A DNA stretch of 10,205 nt from JAAYYM01 sp964483155 (GTDB lineage: Bacteria; Bacillota; Clostridia; Lachnospirales; Lachnospiraceae). This document shows positions 6,189 to 10,205 of the stretch, one piece after another. Each line of letters opens with the position of its first letter. Within the stretch, counting starts at the first letter, position 1. A program made the position numbers and the translations under genes. The notes beneath the pieces were generated by a model. It worked only from the letters and a program-made list of their open reading frames with translations. It was not told the origin of the DNA and did not search any database. The stretch covers positions 1 through 10,205 of the forward strand of contig CAZAAC010000073.1 of NCBI GenBank assembly GCA_964483155.1, in the 5' to 3' direction.

Positions 6189-7127
6189 ATGAGTGAGAAT
6201 AATGAAGGATTTTTTGGAAGACTTGTAGCAGGTCTAGCCAAGACGAGAAACCGCATAGCAAAAGAAATCGATGCAATTTTTAGTGATGCTTCAGATATTA
6301 ATGAAGATTTTTATGAAGAATTGGAAGAGCTACTAATTATGGCTGATATCGGTGTGCATGCAACTTCCGGTATCATTGAACGACTGCGGGAGCAAGTAAA
6401 AGAAAACCGAATTCAAGAGCCGTCAGAATGCAAAAAACTTTTGTTAGACAGTATAAAAGAGCAAATGAATGCAGGAGAGACGGCGTATGATTTTGAGAAT
6501 AAAAAGTCCGTGGTTTTAGTTGTCGGGGTGAATGGTGTGGGAAAAACCACGACTATTGGGAAGCTAGCGAGTCAGTTAAAACAGCAAAATAAAAGAATTA
6601 TGCTCGTGGCAGCAGATACGTTTCGAGCAGCAGCAGGAGAACAGCTTAGTGAATGGGCAAGTAGAGCTGGTGTTGATATTATAAGAGGACACGAAGGTGC
6701 TGATCCGGCGTCAGTCGTATATGATGCTATAGCTGCTGCAAAAGCAAGAAATATAGATATTCTAATATGCGATACGGCGGGAAGATTGCATAATAAAAAG
6801 AATTTAATGGAAGAATTAAAGAAAATAAACAGGATCATAGATAATGAGTATCAGGAGGCATATCGCGAAACGCTTGTTGTTCTTGATGGAACGACGGGTC
6901 AGAATGCGCTTAATCAGGCAAAAGAATTTTTGAAAGTTGCGGATATATCAGGGATTGTGCTTACAAAATTGGATGGCACTTCAAAAGGTGGAATAGCAGT
7001 TGCAATACAGTCCGAAATGGGTATCCCAGTAAAATATATCGGCGTAGGCGAGACAGCTGAGGATTTGCAAAAGTTTGACCCTAATGCATTTGTAGAGGCG
7101 CTCTTACAAAATCAGGAAAGAGGATAG
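6189..7127 (+). CDS. ftsY: Signal recognition particle receptor FtsY
   Basis: FtsY is the GTPase receptor that docks the signal recognition particle (Ffh with its RNA) at the membrane and hands ribosome-nascent chains to SecYEG. The 312-residue protein is of the short Gram-positive type: a brief N-terminal amphipathic helix (FFGRLVAGLAKTRNRI), no long acidic A domain, then the N domain (about 20-100) and the G domain. Visible GTPase motifs are the P-loop GVNGVGKTT (113-121), DTFRAAA (143-149), DTAGR (195-199), TKLDGTSKGG (259-268) and the closing GVGE (285-288). The FtsY rather than Ffh identity follows from the lack of a methionine-rich M domain and from the C-terminal DLQKFDPNAFVEALL. AGGAAAG at 6173-6179 supports the ATG at 6189. 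The gene lies 27 nt after smc with no terminator between them. ffh and ylxM, often found next, are not directly downstream. Confidence 0.97.
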   Translation: MSENNEGFFGRLVAGLAKTRNRIAKEIDAIFSDASDINEDFYEELEELLIMADIGVHATSGIIERLREQVKENRIQEPSECKKLLLDSIKEQMNAGETAYDFENKKSVVLVVGVNGVGKTTTIGKLASQLKQQNKRIMLVAADTFRAAAGEQLSEWASRAGVDIIRGHEGADPASVVYDAIAAAKARNIDILICDTAGRLHNKKNLMEELKKINRIIDNEYQEAYRETLVVLDGTTGQNALNQAKEFLKVADISGIVLTKLDGTSKGGIAVAIQSEMGIPVKYIGVGETAEDLQKFDPNAFVEALLQNQERG

Positions 7128-7129
7128 TT

Positions 7130-8341
7130 ATGTTAACACTAGATAAATTTGAAGAGGCTACAGAAGTAGTCAAAAAAGTAATTCATGAAACAAAATTAGT
7201 ATATAGTGAGTTCTTAAGTGAACAGACAGGTAACAGAATATATTTAAAACCTGAGAATATGCAGTTGACAGGTGCTTACAAATTAAGAGGCGCTTATTAT
7301 AAAATGAGTACCCTATCACAAGAGGATCGAGATAAGGGAATCATTACTGCATCAGCAGGTAATCACGCACAGGGTGTGGCATATGCTGCCAAATGTTTCA
7401 ATGTGAAAGCGATTATTGTGATGCCTACTACAACACCACTTATGAAAGTGAACCGAACAAAGAACCTAGGAGCCGAGGTTCTGCTGAAGGGTGATGTATA
7501 TGACGAAGCATGTACCTACGCACTAGAGCTTGCAGAAAAAAAAGGATATACCTTTATTCATCCGTTTGATGACTTGGCTGTTGCAACAGGACAAGGCACA
7601 ATTGCAATGGAAATATTCAAAGAGCTTCCCCTTGTTGATTATATTCTGGTTCCTATTGGTGGAGGTGGGTTGGCAACAGGCGTAGCTACACTTGCGAAGC
7701 TGATGAATCAAAAGGTCAAGGTCATTGGAGTAGAGCCAGCTGGTGCAAACTGTATGCAGGCTTCCCTGAAAGAGAATAGAGTAGTAACATTATCGGAAGT
7801 CAATACAATAGCAGATGGTACAGCTGTTAAAACACCAGGCGTTAAGATTTTTCCCTATTTGAAAGAAAATATAGATGAGATTATTACGGTAACAGATGAG
7901 GAATTAATTGTTGCTTTTCTTGATATGGTCGAGAATCACAAAATGGTAGTTGAAAATGCAGGCCTGTTGACAGTGGCAGCATTGAAACATCTTGATGTCC
8001 AGAATAAAAAGGTAGTGGCGATACTCAGTGGTGGCAATATGGATATTATTACAATGTCTTCAGTCGTACAGCAGGGACTTATTATGCGCGATAGGATATT
8101 CACGGTATCAGTTTTACTTCCCGATAAACCAGGAGAATTGTCAAGAGTTTCAGGAGTACTAGCAGCACAAAATGGGAATGTCATTAAACTGGAACATAAT
8201 CAATTTGTGACCACAAATAGAAATGCTGCAGTGGAACTTCGTATTACAGTAGAAGCGTTTGGGACGGAACATAAAAACGATATTATGAATACACTTTTTG
8301 AGCATGGATTTAAACCTAAGCTTGTTAGAACACTTATTTAG
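7130..8341 (+). CDS. ilvA: Threonine ammonia-lyase with C-terminal ACT domain
   Basis: The enzyme deaminates L-threonine to 2-oxobutyrate and ammonia using pyridoxal phosphate; many relatives also act on serine. The 403-residue protein is a fold-type II PLP enzyme. Lys51 in TGAYKLRGA is the predicted Schiff-base lysine, SAGNHAQG (75-82) binds substrate and cofactor, and the glycine loop GGGGLATG (177-184) holds the phosphate. A single ACT domain occupies about residues 324-403 (FTVSVLLPDKPGELSRVSGV onward), suggesting allosteric control by an amino acid. This length and single C-terminal ACT are typical of the short IlvA class rather than the two-domain enterobacterial enzyme or ACT-less TdcB. 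The biosynthetic (isoleucine) and catabolic roles cannot be separated from sequence. It starts 2 nt after the ftsY stop with AGGAAAGAGG (7114-7123) inside ftsY, so the two are almost certainly co-translated. No T-box or leader fits in the gap. Confidence 0.93.
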   Translation: MLTLDKFEEATEVVKKVIHETKLVYSEFLSEQTGNRIYLKPENMQLTGAYKLRGAYYKMSTLSQEDRDKGIITASAGNHAQGVAYAAKCFNVKAIIVMPTTTPLMKVNRTKNLGAEVLLKGDVYDEACTYALELAEKKGYTFIHPFDDLAVATGQGTIAMEIFKELPLVDYILVPIGGGGLATGVATLAKLMNQKVKVIGVEPAGANCMQASLKENRVVTLSEVNTIADGTAVKTPGVKIFPYLKENIDEIITVTDEELIVAFLDMVENHKMVVENAGLLTVAALKHLDVQNKKVVAILSGGNMDIITMSSVVQQGLIMRDRIFTVSVLLPDKPGELSRVSGVLAAQNGNVIKLEHNQFVTTNRNAAVELRITVEAFGTEHKNDIMNTLFEHGFKPKLVRTLI

Positions 8342-8360
8342 GTTGAGAGGACGTGGGTAA

Positions 8361-10205
8361 ATGATTACAAAGTTTTTAATGGGTAATGAGGCAATTGGAT
8401 TAGGTGCACTGCATGCAGGGGTTAATTTAGTGGTAGGCTATCCTGGCACACCTTCTACTGAAGTACTTGAAACAGTTGCTAAATATAGAGAAGAAGTAAA
8501 CCCAGAAGTATATGTGGAATGGTCTGTGAATGAAAAGGTAGCACTAGAAGTGGCAGCGGGAGCTTCTTATGCGGGGGCCCGTACGCTTGTGACAATGAAA
8601 CAGGTGGGACTGAATGTAGCCTCTGACGCTATTATGAGTTTAGCCTATATAGGGATAAAGGGCGGAATGGTTGTAATGGTGGCTGATGATCCGGGACCAA
8701 TTTCTTCGCAGACGGAGCAGGACACCAGAAGTTTTGCATCATTTTCGAAATTACCAATATTTGATCCAGTTTCACCAGAAGAAGCATATGGAATGATACA
8801 AGAGGCTTTTGACTACTCAGAGAAGTATGCAACGCCAGTTCTGTTTCGCCCCACAACAAGGGTATGCCATGGCTGTGCCACAGTGGAAGTAATGGACAAT
8901 ATTAAGTCGCATAAACCAGAGGGATTTATAAAGAATTCAGCAAAGTGGGTTATTTTCCCACGGCTTTCCTACCAGAACCACTTAAAGATTGAAAAAAGAA
9001 ATCAGGAAATCAGTGAGGATTTTTCGGATTCTCAATTCAATTCAATTACGGTCAATAAGAAAAGCAATAGTGACACAGCGAATGATAATAAGCGAAGAGT
9101 GGGTGTTGCCACAGGAGGTATCAGCTATGTATATACTATGGAGATACTGGACGATTATGCGGGCATAAACAGTTTGTTGAAAATAGGGACACCGTATCCA
9201 TTTCCCGAAAAATTGGCACTTTCTTTTCTAAGGGAACTAGATGAAGTTCTAGTATTAGAAGAGCTAGATCCTGTAATAGAAAGAGAATTATTATATTTGT
9301 GCGGAAAATATCATTTAAATGTTACAGTAAAAGGGAAAATATCTGGAGATACTGCAAATGCAGGCGAGAATAGTGTCGAAAATATTAATTTGTATTTAAA
9401 AAAAGTTACAGGTTGTCAAGAAGATAGTAATATTGATTTGAAAAAAGCAGTTCAGATACCAATACTTCCAGCACGTCCTCCCGTACTTTGTGCAGGGTGC
9501 CCTCACAGAGCCTCTTTTTATGCAGTAAAGAAAGCAATGAAGGGTAAGAAAGCAGTTTTTTCGGGAGATATTGGTTGTTATACATTAGGAAATGCAATGC
9601 CGCTCGATATGGTGGATACCTGCCTATGTATGGGCGCGGGAATTACAATTGCGCAAGGGCTTTATAGGGTGGAGCCTGATACGGCTCATTTTGCATTTGT
9701 GGGTGATTCGACATTTTTTGCCTCAGGCATGACGGGAATTGTAAATGCAGTATATAATCAGAATGATATTATATTGGTTGTGTTAGATAATGCTACGACT
9801 GCAATGACGGGTCATCAGGTACATCCGGGAACGGGAAAGACTATGATGGGAAATGTCGTTGATAAGCTTAATATGGAAGCGATATTGAAAGCATTTGGTA
9901 TAAGCTTTGTGGAAACTGTAAATCCACTAGAGTTAGACAAAGCAATAGAAACTGTGGAGGCTGCGGTTTCGAGAAAAGGCGTAAAAGCTATTATTTTCAA
10001 ATCACCATGCATTGCATTCGTAAAACCAGCAGCCTTTTTTGCTGTTAATGATAAAAGTTGCATCCATTGTGGAAAATGTATCAAGGAGCTTGGATGTCCT
10101 GCAATCGTTAAGACGGAAAACGGTGGGGTAAGGATAGAGAAGTCACTATGTTATAGTTGTGGGGTATGTACATATGTATGTCCTGTTGGTGCAATTTCGC
10201 AGGAG
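8361..10205 (+). CDS. iorA: Indolepyruvate:ferredoxin oxidoreductase, alpha subunit (3' end outside window)
   Basis: The frame is open for 615 codons to the window edge, close to the usual full length, so only a short tail is missing. The enzyme, with its beta subunit IorB, oxidatively decarboxylates indolepyruvate and other aryl pyruvates to aryl-acetyl-CoA, reducing ferredoxin in the cytoplasm. The N-terminal pyrimidine-binding domain begins MGNEAIGLGALHAGVNLVVG and includes GYPGTPSTEV. The RPPVLCAGCPHRASF motif precedes the thiamine diphosphate domain, with GDIGCYTLG (D403), GDSTFFASG (D449) and LDNATTAMTGHQ (N477). The C-terminal ferredoxin-like domain has two [4Fe-4S] motifs: Cys567/570/573 with Cys579, and Cys597/600/603 with Cys607. 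A polar stretch at about residues 217-247 looks like a linker insertion. The ATG at 8361 is preceded by GAGAGG (8345-8350), a slightly long 10-nt spacing. It lies 19 nt after ilvA without a terminator, so it is probably in the same transcript. iorB is expected directly downstream. Confidence 0.94.
   Translation, partial: MITKFLMGNEAIGLGALHAGVNLVVGYPGTPSTEVLETVAKYREEVNPEVYVEWSVNEKVALEVAAGASYAGARTLVTMKQVGLNVASDAIMSLAYIGIKGGMVVMVADDPGPISSQTEQDTRSFASFSKLPIFDPVSPEEAYGMIQEAFDYSEKYATPVLFRPTTRVCHGCATVEVMDNIKSHKPEGFIKNSAKWVIFPRLSYQNHLKIEKRNQEISEDFSDSQFNSITVNKKSNSDTANDNKRRVGVATGGISYVYTMEILDDYAGINSLLKIGTPYPFPEKLALSFLRELDEVLVLEELDPVIERELLYLCGKYHLNVTVKGKISGDTANAGENSVENINLYLKKVTGCQEDSNIDLKKAVQIPILPARPPVLCAGCPHRASFYAVKKAMKGKKAVFSGDIGCYTLGNAMPLDMVDTCLCMGAGITIAQGLYRVEPDTAHFAFVGDSTFFASGMTGIVNAVYNQNDIILVVLDNATTAMTGHQVHPGTGKTMMGNVVDKLNMEAILKAFGISFVETVNPLELDKAIETVEAAVSRKGVKAIIFKSPCIAFVKPAAFFAVNDKSCIHCGKCIKELGCPAIVKTENGGVRIEKSLCYSCGVCTYVCPVGAISQE

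Noticed and set aside
7535..7542. Run of eight A inside ilvA as a possible programmed slippage site
   Set aside because: The frame continues normally through it into conserved sequence. No downstream structure is evident, and similar A runs (for example in acpP near 1594) are expected in AT-rich coding DNA.
1..10205. Mobile elements, CRISPR, tRNA or rRNA genes, defence system
   Set aside because: Genes fill nearly the whole window on one strand and all are recognised housekeeping or metabolic families. I saw no repeat-spacer pattern, transposase, integrase or terminal repeats.

Overview
The window is a contiguous piece of an AT-rich bacterial chromosome. Every gene lies on the + strand. It looks like a low-GC Gram-positive anaerobe of the Clostridia, most likely of the Lachnospiraceae type. 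This rests on the L32 N-terminus (MSICPKNKSS...), the block order rpmF-plsX-acpP-rnc-smc-ftsY, strong purine-rich ribosome binding sites, and an indolepyruvate:ferredoxin oxidoreductase typical of anaerobes. The taxon is an inference; no marker in the window fixes a genus.

Layout: (1) 1-132 is the 3' end of an acetate kinase gene, whose last codons lie in a perfect 14-bp tandem duplication. (2) 133-548 holds a consensus sigma-A promoter, rpmF (ribosomal protein L32), a rho-independent terminator, and a second promoter overlapped by an inverted repeat. (3) 549-1808 is plsX and acpP, the phospholipid/fatty-acid pair, closed by a palindromic terminator. (4) 1903-6161 is rnc and smc, which overlap by 10 bp. 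(5) 6189-7127 is ftsY. (6) 7130-8341 is a threonine ammonia-lyase with a C-terminal ACT domain, starting 2 nt after ftsY. (7) 8361 to the window end is an almost complete alpha subunit of indolepyruvate:ferredoxin oxidoreductase, cut off by the window edge.

How the genes fit together: the first part links ribosome assembly (L32), membrane lipid synthesis (PlsX makes acyl-phosphate from acyl-ACP; AcpP is the carrier), RNA processing (RNase III), chromosome organisation (SMC) and membrane protein targeting (FtsY). This is a conserved housekeeping cluster for growth. The last two genes are amino-acid catabolism: IlvA gives 2-oxobutyrate from threonine, and IorA (with a beta subunit expected just outside the window) oxidises aryl 2-oxoacids and reduces ferredoxin. 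Close spacing suggests they are co-transcribed behind ftsY.

I found no mobile element, CRISPR array, tRNA, rRNA or clearly new system. The points worth a second look are small: the frame-shifting duplication at the acetate kinase stop, the absence of a DUF177/YceD gene before rpmF, possible operator and terminator structures inside the cluster, and the metabolic genes attached to ftsY. No gene-free stretch exceeds 300 bases; the longest (406-548) holds a terminator and a promoter.
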